A stretch of 64,000 nucleotides of DNA from Bacillus taeanensis (lineage in GTDB: Bacteria; Bacillota; Bacilli; Bacillales; UBA6769). Each line of letters begins with the position of its first letter. The first letter of the stretch is position 1. The position numbers and the translations under genes are program-made. Below, piece by piece: positions 48,462-56,304 of this stretch. Under the pieces are notes generated by a model. That model ran no database searches, had not been told where the DNA came from, and saw only the letters and a list, made by a program, of their open reading frames with translations. The stretch covers positions 310,001-374,000 of the forward strand of contig NZ_QOCW01000001.1 of NCBI RefSeq assembly GCF_003318295.1, given 5' to 3'.

Positions 48462-49289
48462 ATGCCTGAACTACCTGAAGTAGAAACAGTCAAACGTACT
48501 CTTCAGCAGCTTGTAATTGGAAAGAAAATTAAAGATGTCAAAGTAATGTGGCCTAAAATTATTAAACACCCAGATGATGTGGAAGAGTTTAAAGTAAAAT
48601 GCATCGGTCAAACCATTCATAACATGGAACGAAGAGGGAAATTTCTTAAATTTCTATTAGATGATTATGTGCTTGTTTCGCATCTGCGTATGGAGGGGAA
48701 ATACGGGCTGTATCAGCAAGAGGAGCCTGCAGATAAGCATACACACGTTTTTTTTGTTTTTGAAGATGGAACAGAACTGCGATATCGTGATGTTCGAAAG
48801 TTTGGTACAATGCATCTGTTTGAAAAAGGTACGGAAGAAACAAGGCTGCCTTTAAGTCAGCTCGGATATGAACCTTTTTCAGAAGAATTTACGTTAGATG
48901 TTTTAAATGAAGCCTTGTCAAGGACAACACGAAAAGTAAAAGTTGCTTTACTTGACCAAACTACGGTTGTTGGTTTAGGAAATATTTATGTAGATGAAGC
49001 GTTGTATCGCGCGAATATACATCCGGAGCGTCTTGCCAAAGATATAGGGGCTGAAGAAGCAGCAAAACTTCATCAAGAAATTATTAAGACATTGTCTGAA
49101 GCAGTTGAACAAGGAGGCAGTACAATTCGTTCTTACGTTAACAGTCAAGGTCAAATTGGGATGTTTCAACAGCAGCTGTTCGTATACGGAAGAAAAGGAG
49201 AGGCTTGTAAAAAGTGCAGGACAATGATTGAGAAGTCAGTTGTAGGAGGACGAGGCACACACTTCTGTCCAAATTGTCAAAAAATATAG
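48462..49289 (+). CDS. mutM: Formamidopyrimidine-DNA glycosylase (Fpg)
   Basis: MutM removes 8-oxoguanine and ring-opened purines. The 275-aa protein starts MPELPEVETVKRTL; P1 after Met removal is the nucleophile and E2 the acid. K57-type lysine is in RRGKFLKF, the H2TH region has TVVGLGNIYVDEAL, and the zinc finger is CKKC...CPNC near the end. AAAGGAG precedes the ATG. It stands with polA, and ytaF and coaE follow with ~70- and 55-base gaps, the conserved polA-mutM-ytaF-coaE order. Confidence 0.97.
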   Translation: MPELPEVETVKRTLQQLVIGKKIKDVKVMWPKIIKHPDDVEEFKVKCIGQTIHNMERRGKFLKFLLDDYVLVSHLRMEGKYGLYQQEEPADKHTHVFFVFEDGTELRYRDVRKFGTMHLFEKGTEETRLPLSQLGYEPFSEEFTLDVLNEALSRTTRKVKVALLDQTTVVGLGNIYVDEALYRANIHPERLAKDIGAEEAAKLHQEIIKTLSEAVEQGGSTIRSYVNSQGQIGMFQQQLFVYGRKGEACKKCRTMIEKSVVGGRGTHFCPNCQKI

Positions 49290-49360
49290 AAGTCTAGTAC
49301 GTTGGATAGGCTCCTTCCATATACTATCGTAGGTAACAGTGAATGGAAGGAGAACATAAG

Positions 49361-49993
49361 ATGCAGTGGCTTTCGGTACTTCTATTAGCAATTGCAGTTA
49401 GTTTAGACAGTTTTGGTGTAGGTTTTACGTATGGATTACGAAAAATGAAAATCCCATTGCGATCAATCCTCATAATTGCTTGCTGCTCTGCAGTAACATT
49501 GCTTATTTCAATGGGAATAGGCACGGTGATTGCGTATTGGGTTTCTCCTCACCTTGCCGAGAGAATTGGTGGTTTTGTCCTCATACTTATTGGTGTTTGG
49601 GTGCTTTATCAAGTGCTGCGGCCAAAGCATGAGGAAAAAGTGAAACAAGGAGAGAACTTGCTTTTAAATTTTGAAATTAAATCACTTGGTGTTGTTATTC
49701 AAATTTTAGAAAAACCAACAACTGCCGATATGGATGATTCCGGAACAATTACTGGAATAGAAGCGATTCTTTTAGGAGCAGCACTTTCTTTGGATGCATT
49801 TGGGGCTGGAATAGGTGCGGCGTTGGTTGGCTTTTCGGCTTTGCCTACAGCATTTGTCGTTGCCTGCATGAGCTCTATATTTGTATTGTTTGGAATGAAA
49901 AGCGGCTATCTTTTCTCCCATATTAAATGGGTGGAAAAAATGTCTTTTATTCCAGGTTTTTTATTAATTTTATTAGGGATATGGAAAATGTAA
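49361..49993 (+). CDS. ytaF: YtaF sporulation membrane protein (MntP-like)
   Basis: This 210-aa protein has six membrane segments and an internal repeat: IAVSLDSFGVGFTYGL (residues ~11-26) and ALSLDAFGAGIGAAL (~144-158), the paired LDxFG motif of the MntP manganese-exporter superfamily. A polar insert (~90-135) with TADMDDSGTITG recalls an acidic metal-binding loop. The ATG at 49361 follows GGAAGGAG; the in-frame ATG at 49343 lacks one. The B. subtilis ortholog is sporulation-associated; manganese transport is only inferred. Confidence 0.85.
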   Translation: MQWLSVLLLAIAVSLDSFGVGFTYGLRKMKIPLRSILIIACCSAVTLLISMGIGTVIAYWVSPHLAERIGGFVLILIGVWVLYQVLRPKHEEKVKQGENLLLNFEIKSLGVVIQILEKPTTADMDDSGTITGIEAILLGAALSLDAFGAGIGAALVGFSALPTAFVVACMSSIFVLFGMKSGYLFSHIKWVEKMSFIPGFLLILLGIWKM

Positions 49994-50048
49994 TGTGCTC
50001 GTACTGCTGCGGGCACCTTTCCATATTAAGCAGAAAGCGGGGAACGAG

Positions 50049-50657
50049 ATGATTATAGGATTAACAGGCGGGATTGCAAGTGGAAAAAGTACAGTTTCAA
50101 TTATACTTACCAAACTTGGTTTGCCGGTTGTAGACGCTGATAAAATTGCCAGGCAGGTCGTTGAACAAGGAGAACCTGCATACAAAGAGATCGTCAAATA
50201 CTTTGGAACGGAAATTCTTGATTCTCATGGTAATTTGAATCGAAAACAATTAGGCACTCTTATCTTTTCTGATCCTAAAGAACGTGAAGTATTAAATAAT
50301 ATTGTTCATCCAGCTGTTCGAAAAAAAATGATTGAACAAAAAGATACATACTTACAACAAGGATATCATCATATTGTACTCGATATTCCACTGTTGTTTG
50401 AGAGTAAATTAACACATATGGTTGAAAAAACTTTACTCATATATGTTGATGAAAAGAAGCAGTTAGAACGGCTTATAATGAGGGATCATGCTGGAAAAGA
50501 GGATGCTGAAAGAAGGATTTCTTCACAAATGCCGTTAAAAGATAAAGTGCTGCTCGCTGATGGTGTTATTGATAATAACGGCTCATTAAGTAAAACAAAA
50601 GAACAGCTTGTAAATATTTTAAGAGCGTGGAATATCCCAATTAATGAAAAGACCTAG
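50049..50657 (+). CDS. coaE: Dephospho-CoA kinase
   Basis: CoaE carries out the last step of coenzyme A synthesis. The 202-aa protein begins MIIGLTGGIASGKST, the P-loop, and has DADKIARQVV, the substrate aspartate motif, and a lid with RDHAGKEDAERRISSQM. AGCGGGGAA precedes the ATG at 50049; the open frame to the left (18 codons) crosses the ytaF gap. It is the last gene of the mutM-ytaF-coaE group; the terminator overlaps its stop. Confidence 0.95.
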   Translation: MIIGLTGGIASGKSTVSIILTKLGLPVVDADKIARQVVEQGEPAYKEIVKYFGTEILDSHGNLNRKQLGTLIFSDPKEREVLNNIVHPAVRKKMIEQKDTYLQQGYHHIVLDIPLLFESKLTHMVEKTLLIYVDEKKQLERLIMRDHAGKEDAERRISSQMPLKDKVLLADGVIDNNGSLSKTKEQLVNILRAWNIPINEKT

Positions 50658-50672
50658 TTATAGGTCTTTTTT
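50647..50672 (+). terminator. Terminator overlapping the coaE stop
   Basis: AAAAGACCTA and TAGGTCTTTT form a perfect 10-bp stem with loop GTTA and T-run. Confidence 0.9.
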
Positions 50673-50754
50673 AGTTTGTGTATGTTTAATTGTGAAAAAA
50701 ATCAATTGAATAAGCCTAATTTAGGATATTTTTATTTTTTTGTGCAATTATATC

Positions 50755-50782
50755 TTTTCAATTCATATTTATATGTTATACT
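50755..50782 (+). promoter_or_regulatory. gapB promoter
   Basis: TTTTCA at 50755-50760, a 16-base spacer, and TATACT at 50777-50782. The -10 lies inside the left arm of the inverted repeat described next. Confidence 0.55.
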
Positions 50783-50806
50783 AATCATAAAAAAGTATAA
50801 CATATA
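50770..50806. promoter_or_regulatory. Probable CcpN operator: 13-bp inverted repeat at gapB
   Basis: TATATGTTATACT (50770-50782) and AGTATAACATATA (50794-50806) are exact complements 11 bases apart. Each arm contains TATGTTATACT, which fits TRTGHYATAYW, the CcpN box as I recall it. Position over the -10 and just downstream fits repression of gapB on glycolytic carbon. Confidence 0.7.
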
Positions 50807-50825
50807 TATCGAAAGGGGTATCCTA

Positions 50826-51857
50826 ATGAACATAAGGGTAGCAATTAACGGTTTTGGCCGTATTGGTCGTATGGTTTTTCGTAAAGCAATAGAGCAAGAA
50901 AATATAGACATTATTGCAATAAATGCGAGTTATCCTTCTCAAACGTTAGCACATTTAATTAAATATGACAGCATCCATGGAACTTTTAAAGGGGAGGTTG
51001 GTGCTGAGGAGGATGCATTAATAATAAATGGTAAAAAGATAAAGTTATTAAATAATCGCGATCCAAAAGCTCTTCCGTGGAAGGAGCTTAAAGTAGATAT
51101 TGTAATTGAAGCCACTGGTAAATTTAAAACAAAGGAAACAGCAGGTTATCACTTAGAAGCAGGAGCTAAAAAGGTTCTGATTACTGCACCTGGGAAAGAT
51201 GAAGACATTACAATTGTAATGGGTGTGAATGAAAAGGATTACAAACATGAAGCGCATCATGTTATCTCCAATGCTTCATGTACAACAAACTGTTTAGCAC
51301 CTGTTGCAAAAGTGCTGCATGAAAAGTTTGGTATTGAATCAGGGATGATGACAACTGTTCATGCCTATACAAATGACCAAAAAAATATTGATAATCCACA
51401 CAAAGATTTACGCCGTGCCCGGGCATGCGGACAATCAATTATTCCAACTTCAACAGGAGCTGCGAAAGCGATTGCGAAAGTAATGCCAGAGCTAAAAGGA
51501 AAGCTTCATGGTATGGCGTTAAGAGTTCCTACTCCAAATGTTTCTTTAGTTGACCTTGTTGTTGATGTAAAGAGAAAAGTAACGATAGAGGAAATTAATG
51601 AAGCATTAAAAGAAGCAGCAGATGATTCTTTAAAAGGGATTTTAGGGTATTGTAAAGAACCGCTTGTTTCAATTGATTTTAATGGAAATGAAAATTCTTC
51701 GATTGTAGACAGTTTATCAACAATGGTTATTGGAGATACGAAAGTAAAGGTACTTGCATGGTATGACAATGAATGGGGTTATTCCTGCCGTGTTGTCGAT
51801 TTAATGAATTATGTAGCGAAACAATTGCGAAAGCATGAAAAGGTAGGCGTGTTATAA
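50826..51857 (+). CDS. gapB: GapB, gluconeogenic glyceraldehyde-3-phosphate dehydrogenase
   Basis: GapB runs the reverse, gluconeogenic reaction with NADP preference and can also serve vitamin B6 synthesis as erythrose-4-phosphate dehydrogenase. The 343-aa protein starts MNIRVAINGFGRIGR, has the catalytic cysteine C152 in SNASCTTNC and the phosphate-site AYTNDQ. A position typical of NADP enzymes, the loop after strand 2, reads INASYPS rather than the NAD-type ND. The ATG at 50826 follows AAAGGGG; 50 upstream in-frame codons cover the promoter and are excluded. The operator described above fits CcpN repression. Confidence 0.93.
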   Translation: MNIRVAINGFGRIGRMVFRKAIEQENIDIIAINASYPSQTLAHLIKYDSIHGTFKGEVGAEEDALIINGKKIKLLNNRDPKALPWKELKVDIVIEATGKFKTKETAGYHLEAGAKKVLITAPGKDEDITIVMGVNEKDYKHEAHHVISNASCTTNCLAPVAKVLHEKFGIESGMMTTVHAYTNDQKNIDNPHKDLRRARACGQSIIPTSTGAAKAIAKVMPELKGKLHGMALRVPTPNVSLVDLVVDVKRKVTIEEINEALKEAADDSLKGILGYCKEPLVSIDFNGNENSSIVDSLSTMVIGDTKVKVLAWYDNEWGYSCRVVDLMNYVAKQLRKHEKVGVL

Positions 51858-52015
51858 AGGAAAACGTGTACTTAAAAGGCAAAGTGATCACCTTTCAGCG
51901 GTAAGCATATCCTTTAAATTGTATAAAATGGCGTTATAACGGTAAGCTTAACATTGTATTTATAGAACTCCCCTTGACAAGTATTCTTTTTGGTAACAAA
52001 ATTCGAAAAAAGTTA
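51858..52015. other. Upstream part of the gapB-speD intergenic region
   Basis: About 160 bases hold no gene. CGGTAAGC occurs twice (51899-51906 and 51940-51947), and GTGATCAC is a palindrome at ~51883. A second possible -35 (TTGACA near 51974) with a weak -10 (CAAAAT) lies here. No terminator of gapB is clear. Confidence 0.4.
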
Positions 52016-52044
52016 TTGCAAATCGTATTTAAACAAAGTATACT
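52016..52044 (+). promoter_or_regulatory. Sigma-A promoter of speD
   Basis: TTGCAA at 52016-52021 and TATACT at 52039-52044, spacer exactly 17, predict a start near 52051 and a leader of about 140 nt. Confidence 0.75.
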
Positions 52045-52050
52045 ATGTTT

Positions 52051-52189
52051 CGTGAACTTCAATATAGCACTTAAGGATTGGATACTACTTAAAGGGTTAG
52101 GACCTCTTTGGACTAACTTTCCCCCGTGGTAGCTGTTCAACTCCGCATGCTGAAGAAGGCATGAATATTTTTAAAAGGGGGACTTTGCT
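52051..52189 (+). ncRNA. Structured speD 5' leader, candidate cis-regulator
   Basis: Predicted transcribed leader. It holds two imperfect copies of an ACTTAA-GG-TT-GGA motif (52069-52085 and 52087-52103), a stem GTTAG(GA)CC / GG(A)CTAAC at 52096-52117, TCCCCC at 52120-52125 that is complementary to the ribosome site GGGGGA at 52177-52182, and a hairpin CATGC/GCATG at 52146-52163. This suggests sequestration of the ribosome site in an alternative fold. I recognise no known riboswitch. Confidence 0.35.
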
Positions 52190-52573
52190 ATGGATACAAT
52201 GGGACGCCATGTAATTGCAGAGTTATGGGATTGTAATACTGATACATTGAATGATATGAAACAAATTGAAAAGATTTTTGTAGAGGCTGCATTAAAAGCA
52301 GGAGCTGAAGTTCGTGAAGTAGCATTTCATAAGTTTGCTCCCCATGGTGTAAGCGGCGTTGTAATTATTTCTGAATCACATTTAACAATTCACAGTTTTC
52401 CAGAGCATGGTTATGCAAGTATTGATGTTTATACTTGTGGAGATCGTATTGATCCAAATGTTGCGGCAGATTATATTGCAGAATCACTTGGAGCAAAGGT
52501 CCGTGAAAATCTTGAGTTTCCTCGAGGAATGGGGCCCGTTAAAGTAGAAAAATCAAAAGTCTCTGTTTTATAA
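52190..52573 (+). CDS. speD: S-adenosylmethionine decarboxylase proenzyme
   Basis: SpeD makes decarboxylated SAM, the aminopropyl donor for spermidine. The 127-aa class 1B proenzyme self-cleaves between E62 and S63 in SESHLTIH to create the pyruvoyl group; H68 of the IHSFPEHG motif and C83-type cysteine in YTCGD complete the active site. AAAAGGGGGA precedes the ATG. It has its own promoter, a long leader and a terminator. Spermidine synthase is not in the window. Confidence 0.96.
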   Translation: MDTMGRHVIAELWDCNTDTLNDMKQIEKIFVEAALKAGAEVREVAFHKFAPHGVSGVVIISESHLTIHSFPEHGYASIDVYTCGDRIDPNVAADYIAESLGAKVRENLEFPRGMGPVKVEKSKVSVL

Positions 52574-52587
52574 GGACAGATTGTTAC

Positions 52588-52618
52588 AAGAGGTGCTGAA
52601 AGAGTGCACCTCTTTTTT
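52588..52618 (+). terminator. Terminator after speD
   Basis: AAGAGGTGC / GCACCTCTT (9 bp) is followed by T6. Confidence 0.9.
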
Positions 52619-52718
52619 ATTTGCATAAATTTTTGAAACTTAATTCAACAATAAAGATTATACATTGAATTTTAAGCTATTTATTGCTATTCTATAGAAA
52701 AATAGGTAGGTGCAGACA

Positions 52719-53105
52719 TTGTCTTTTAAAGAGAAATTCCAAACTATTTTTAGCAGTCATTCTGAAACAAGTGAACAGCATGGAAATGAAACTTTAAAAA
52801 CACGTTATTTTAAAACTTCAAAAGAGAAAGCTCTTCAAGAGTGCTTAAATATTGTAAAACAAAATAATAATTTTGAAATTTTATCTGTCTATGAAGAGCG
52901 TGGAGAGATTAGTGTTCAGATTAAGAGTCCTAAAAAGGCTTTAATGGTTATGACAGTCATTACGGTACAGCCTTTTCGCACAGCGATTGATTTTTCTGTT
53001 TCAACTGAAACAAAACTTCCTACAGATTTTCAATACAGCAGTAAAGTTATTGAGGGAATGTATGAGAAGTTGGAAAAAGCTCTGCCTTTAGTTAACTCAA
53101 GATAG
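52719..53105 (+). CDS. Small cytosolic protein of unknown function
   Basis: This ~128-aa protein (start TTG, SFKEKFQTIF) is charged and has a mixed strand-helix pattern: RYFKTSKEKALQECLNIVKQ, FEILSVYEERGEISVQIKSPKKALMVMTVITVQPFRTAIDFSVST. No signal or membrane segment is evident. GGTAGGTG lies seven bases before the TTG at 52719; a GTG at 52710 is the alternative start and lies within that site. It resembles cytosolic proteins of unknown function annotated near speD-nrdR in Bacillus. It is followed by nrdR after ~65 bases. Confidence 0.7.
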   Translation: MSFKEKFQTIFSSHSETSEQHGNETLKTRYFKTSKEKALQECLNIVKQNNNFEILSVYEERGEISVQIKSPKKALMVMTVITVQPFRTAIDFSVSTETKLPTDFQYSSKVIEGMYEKLEKALPLVNSR

Positions 53106-53169
53106 AGAAGAACATGAAAATTTGATTTTAGTTATAAATTAGAATGGCTTAATGAGTGGAGATGGTGGA

Positions 53170-53637
53170 ATGCGGTGTCCAAATTGTCAATATAACGGTA
53201 CGAAAGTTTTAGATTCACGGCCTGTTCATGAGGGACGTTCAATTCGACGTAGAAGAGAATGCGAATCATGTAACTATCGATTTACAACCTTTGAAACTGT
53301 TGATGAAACTCCGCTCATCGTCGTAAAAAAAGAGGGGACTCGTGAAGAGTTTAGTCGTGATAAAATTTTGAGAGGGCTTATTAAAGCCTGTGAAAAAAGG
53401 CCTGTTCCCCTTGAAACACTTGAAAAAATTGTAACAGATATTGAAAAAGAATTGCGCAATCGTGGGAATTCTGAAGTAAGCAGCGAAGATGTCGGGGAAA
53501 TCGTTATGGACCAATTAGCGTTAGTAGATGATGTTGCTTACGTAAGGTTTGCATCTGTTTACAGGCAGTTTAAAGACATTAATGTTTTTATACAAGAATT
53601 AAAAGAATTAATTAAACGTGCAAATAAGGCTGAATGA
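53170..53637 (+). CDS. nrdR: NrdR, ribonucleotide reductase repressor
   Basis: NrdR represses ribonucleotide reductase genes when dATP is high. The 155-aa protein has the zinc ribbon MRCPNC...CESC at the N-terminus (residues ~1-35) followed by an ATP-cone domain (~45-140; [18 protein letters not shown]). The ATG at 53170 is preceded by GGAGATGGTGG, and the length then fits the family; the in-frame ATG at 53152 is before that site. NrdR precedes dnaB-dnaI in B. subtilis as well. Confidence 0.95.
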   Translation: MRCPNCQYNGTKVLDSRPVHEGRSIRRRRECESCNYRFTTFETVDETPLIVVKKEGTREEFSRDKILRGLIKACEKRPVPLETLEKIVTDIEKELRNRGNSEVSSEDVGEIVMDQLALVDDVAYVRFASVYRQFKDINVFIQELKELIKRANKAE

Positions 53638-53652
53638 TAACAGCCTCCAATT

Positions 53653-53689
53653 AGAGCTTAAGACGAAAAAGGCTTAAAGCTCTTTTTTT
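53653..53689 (+). terminator. Terminator after nrdR
   Basis: GAGCTT/AAGCTC plus AAG/CTT with one bulged A is followed by T7. Confidence 0.75.
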
Positions 53690-53844
53690 GTACGTTTTAA
53701 CATGTTTCATTCATATGAAGGAAAAAGTATAATGAAGATGGTTAAACTATGTAAGATTGGACATAGCATCTCAGTATGTTAATACGGTGTCTGCAAGTTA
53801 AATTGAATTTACAGCGTCTATACTAAGCAAATAGGTGAGAAACA

Positions 53845-55257
53845 ATGAGTACACATTGGAAAGAACTGCTGCCTGTTGATCGTTTTCAAGTGCGGTCAAG
53901 AGGTATTCTGCATGACTATTATCGTCAAGTTATTACATCTCTTTACCAACCGTTGATTGGGGCATTGGCGTACAGTTTGTACATGACGTTTTGGAGCGAA
54001 TTAGATGATGCGAAGAGTTGGTCAGAGATGTCAACACATCGGAGTTTAATGAATTTAACCCAGCTTAATTTACAGCAGCTTTTAGAAGCAAGGAAGAAAT
54101 TAGAGGCAGTTGGGTTATTGAAAACTTATGTCAAAAAAGAACAGGATGCTAAACTGTATGTTTATGAACTTGAAGCACCGTTTACACCAGAGCAATTTTA
54201 TAATGATGGGGCATTAAATGTATACTTATATAACCGGCTGGGAAGCCATAAATTTCATCAAGTAAAGCAGAGGTTTATCCGTCCTGCAGTTGATGAGGAA
54301 ATATATGATGATGTGACAGCTTCTTTTAATGATGTCTTTATATCGCTTCATCCTTCAGAATTGATGACAATGAGTTCTTCAGAAATTCATCAGGCAATGG
54401 ATGTAGAAGACACAGAAGAATATATTGGAGAGACATCACCGCGTGGTCCGTTATTTGTAGAGGAAGTATTTGATTTTGACTTGTTTTTACAGGGATTGTC
54501 AACCTTTATTGTTCCAAAAGAATCAATTACCTCAGAACTAAAGGGTGCCATTATAAAGCTTGCATATGTTTATAAAATTGAACCTATTCAAATGAAAGAA
54601 ATTGTAGAATCTGCCTTTATTAATCGTGAAGCGCTTGAAGTTGAAACACTTCGCAAAGCTGTGCAGGATTGGTATGTATTTGAACATGATCATAGATTGC
54701 CATCATTAAGTCACCGCACACAACCGCCAATTTATCAAGAATTTCAAAATAAAAATCCTGAAACAGAAGAAGAAAAAGCAATTGCTTTATTTGAAGCAAT
54801 GACACCATTTGAACAGCTGGAGCGTATCGGGGGAGGAGCAAAACCTGCTCCAAGTGACATAAAGCTTGTAGAAAGTTTGATGTTTGATCAACACCTGCAG
54901 CCTGGTGTTGTAAATGTATTGATTGAGTATGTGATGAGAACAAACGATATGAAATTAATTAAGTCCTATGTAGAGAAAATAGCCGCACATTGGGCTCGGA
55001 AGAAAGTGAAAACGGTTCGTGATGCAATGATTCTTGCAAAGGCAGAACATAAAAAATATCAAGATTGGGTTAGTAAAAAGCAGCAGTCTAAAGAAAAGGT
55101 TTATCCGAAACGCAATGAACGAAGAGAACAGCTTCCAAAATGGATGACAGAAAAGAAAACTGAAAAATTGGCTTCTCCAAAAGAAGAGGACGACTTTGAA
55201 GAACAAAAACGACAGTTGGAAGAACGACTAAAAAAATATAAACAAAACAAGTCATAA
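53845..55257 (+). CDS. dnaB: Replication initiation and membrane attachment protein DnaB
   Basis: Firmicute DnaB (not the E. coli helicase) acts with DnaD and DnaI to load the helicase DnaC at oriC and at stalled forks. The 470-aa protein has an N-terminal winged-helix region (~1-130, RGILHDYYRQVITSLYQPLIGALAYSLY), a middle DnaB/DnaD-like helical region (~310-410; SLMFDQHLQPGVVNVLIEYVMR) and a charged, probably disordered tail with KKTEKLASP. GGTGAGAA precedes the ATG. A TATAAT is at 53728-53733 but with a poor -35. It is followed by dnaI after 16 bases. Confidence 0.93.
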   Translation: MSTHWKELLPVDRFQVRSRGILHDYYRQVITSLYQPLIGALAYSLYMTFWSELDDAKSWSEMSTHRSLMNLTQLNLQQLLEARKKLEAVGLLKTYVKKEQDAKLYVYELEAPFTPEQFYNDGALNVYLYNRLGSHKFHQVKQRFIRPAVDEEIYDDVTASFNDVFISLHPSELMTMSSSEIHQAMDVEDTEEYIGETSPRGPLFVEEVFDFDLFLQGLSTFIVPKESITSELKGAIIKLAYVYKIEPIQMKEIVESAFINREALEVETLRKAVQDWYVFEHDHRLPSLSHRTQPPIYQEFQNKNPETEEEKAIALFEAMTPFEQLERIGGGAKPAPSDIKLVESLMFDQHLQPGVVNVLIEYVMRTNDMKLIKSYVEKIAAHWARKKVKTVRDAMILAKAEHKKYQDWVSKKQQSKEKVYPKRNERREQLPKWMTEKKTEKLASPKEEDDFEEQKRQLEERLKKYKQNKS

Positions 55258-55273
55258 TTAAGGGGGGAAACAT

Positions 55274-56203
55274 GTGGAGCGTATTGATCAATCGTTAAAA
55301 GCTATTACTGGGGGAAAGAAATTTCAGCAGCACTTTCAGCAATTAAAAGAAAAGGTGCTCAAAGACGAGCGTGTCCAATCTTTTTATAGTAACCACGATA
55401 TTCAAGAAAATATAACAAATCGCGGGATGTCGAAATTATATGAGTTTACTGAGCAGTGGAGAAATTGTGATCACTGTCCTGGGCTAGAGAAGTGTCCAAA
55501 TATGATGCAGGGATTTCAACCACATCTGTTTTTAAATCAACAGTCCATTGATTTAAGATATGAGCGCTGTTCATTAAAAACACAAGACGAGGAAAAAAAG
55601 AAACAAAGAACGTTATTTCAAAGCATGTATATTCCAAAAGAAGTATTGAACGCCCGATTTGAAAACATTGAAATAGATAAAGATCGTTTTGAAGCAATTC
55701 GATTGGCAGAAAATTTTGTTGAGCAGTTTGTGCCTGGTGAAACAAAGCAAGGTTTATACTTCTACGGAGATTTCGGTGTAGGTAAAACTTATATGATGTG
55801 TGCGATTGCAAACGAATTAGCAAAACAAAAACAAGTTCAATCCATGATTGTTTATACACCAGATTTTTTTAGGGAAATGAAAAGTTCGATTAGTGATCAG
55901 TCGATTGATCAAAAATTAGACTATATTAAAAAAGTTCCTCTTTTAATTTTAGATGATATTGGTGCTGAAAATATGTCAAGTTGGGTGAGGGATGATATTT
56001 TGGGCGGGATTCTACAATACCGCATGATGGAAAATCTAGTGACACTATATTCATCAAATTATGATTATGATGAACTTGAAAACCATTTAGCCTATTCACA
56101 AAAGGGCGGAGTGGAGCAGTTAAAGGCAAAGCGTATTATGGAACGAATCCGCCATTATACAATGCCAGTTTATATTGGTGGGACAAATCGACGAACATTA
56201 TAA
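55274..56203 (+). CDS. dnaI: Primosomal protein DnaI, helicase loader
   Basis: DnaI is the AAA+ loader that places the replicative helicase DnaC. The 309-aa protein has an N-terminal zinc-binding region (residues ~55-80, CDHCPGLEKCPNM) and the AAA+ domain with Walker A GDFGVGKT (165-172) and Walker B LLILDDIGAE. The GTG at 55274 (ERIDQS) is taken from family alignment, with AAGGGGGG upstream. It is the second gene of dnaB-dnaI. A hairpin ends the unit. Confidence 0.94.
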   Translation: MERIDQSLKAITGGKKFQQHFQQLKEKVLKDERVQSFYSNHDIQENITNRGMSKLYEFTEQWRNCDHCPGLEKCPNMMQGFQPHLFLNQQSIDLRYERCSLKTQDEEKKKQRTLFQSMYIPKEVLNARFENIEIDKDRFEAIRLAENFVEQFVPGETKQGLYFYGDFGVGKTYMMCAIANELAKQKQVQSMIVYTPDFFREMKSSISDQSIDQKLDYIKKVPLLILDDIGAENMSSWVRDDILGGILQYRMMENLVTLYSSNYDYDELENHLAYSQKGGVEQLKAKRIMERIRHYTMPVYIGGTNRRTL

Positions 56204-56218
56204 TAGGTATATGTTAAT

Positions 56219-56244
56219 GCGCTCTATTATTTAGAGCGCGTTTT
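56219..56244 (+). terminator. Terminator after dnaB-dnaI
   Basis: GCGCTCTA / TAGAGCGC, loop TTATT, followed by GTTTTA. Confidence 0.8.
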
Positions 56245-56304
56245 ATCTGTTTGCTGGAGTAGAGATGATCATTGTTTGAAGCATGTTTGAAAGGAGGAAG
56301 AGTG

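Noticed and set aside
50676-50825. Longer N-terminus of GapB
   Set aside because: The added codons cover the promoter and the operator; the family begins at MNIRVAINGFG.
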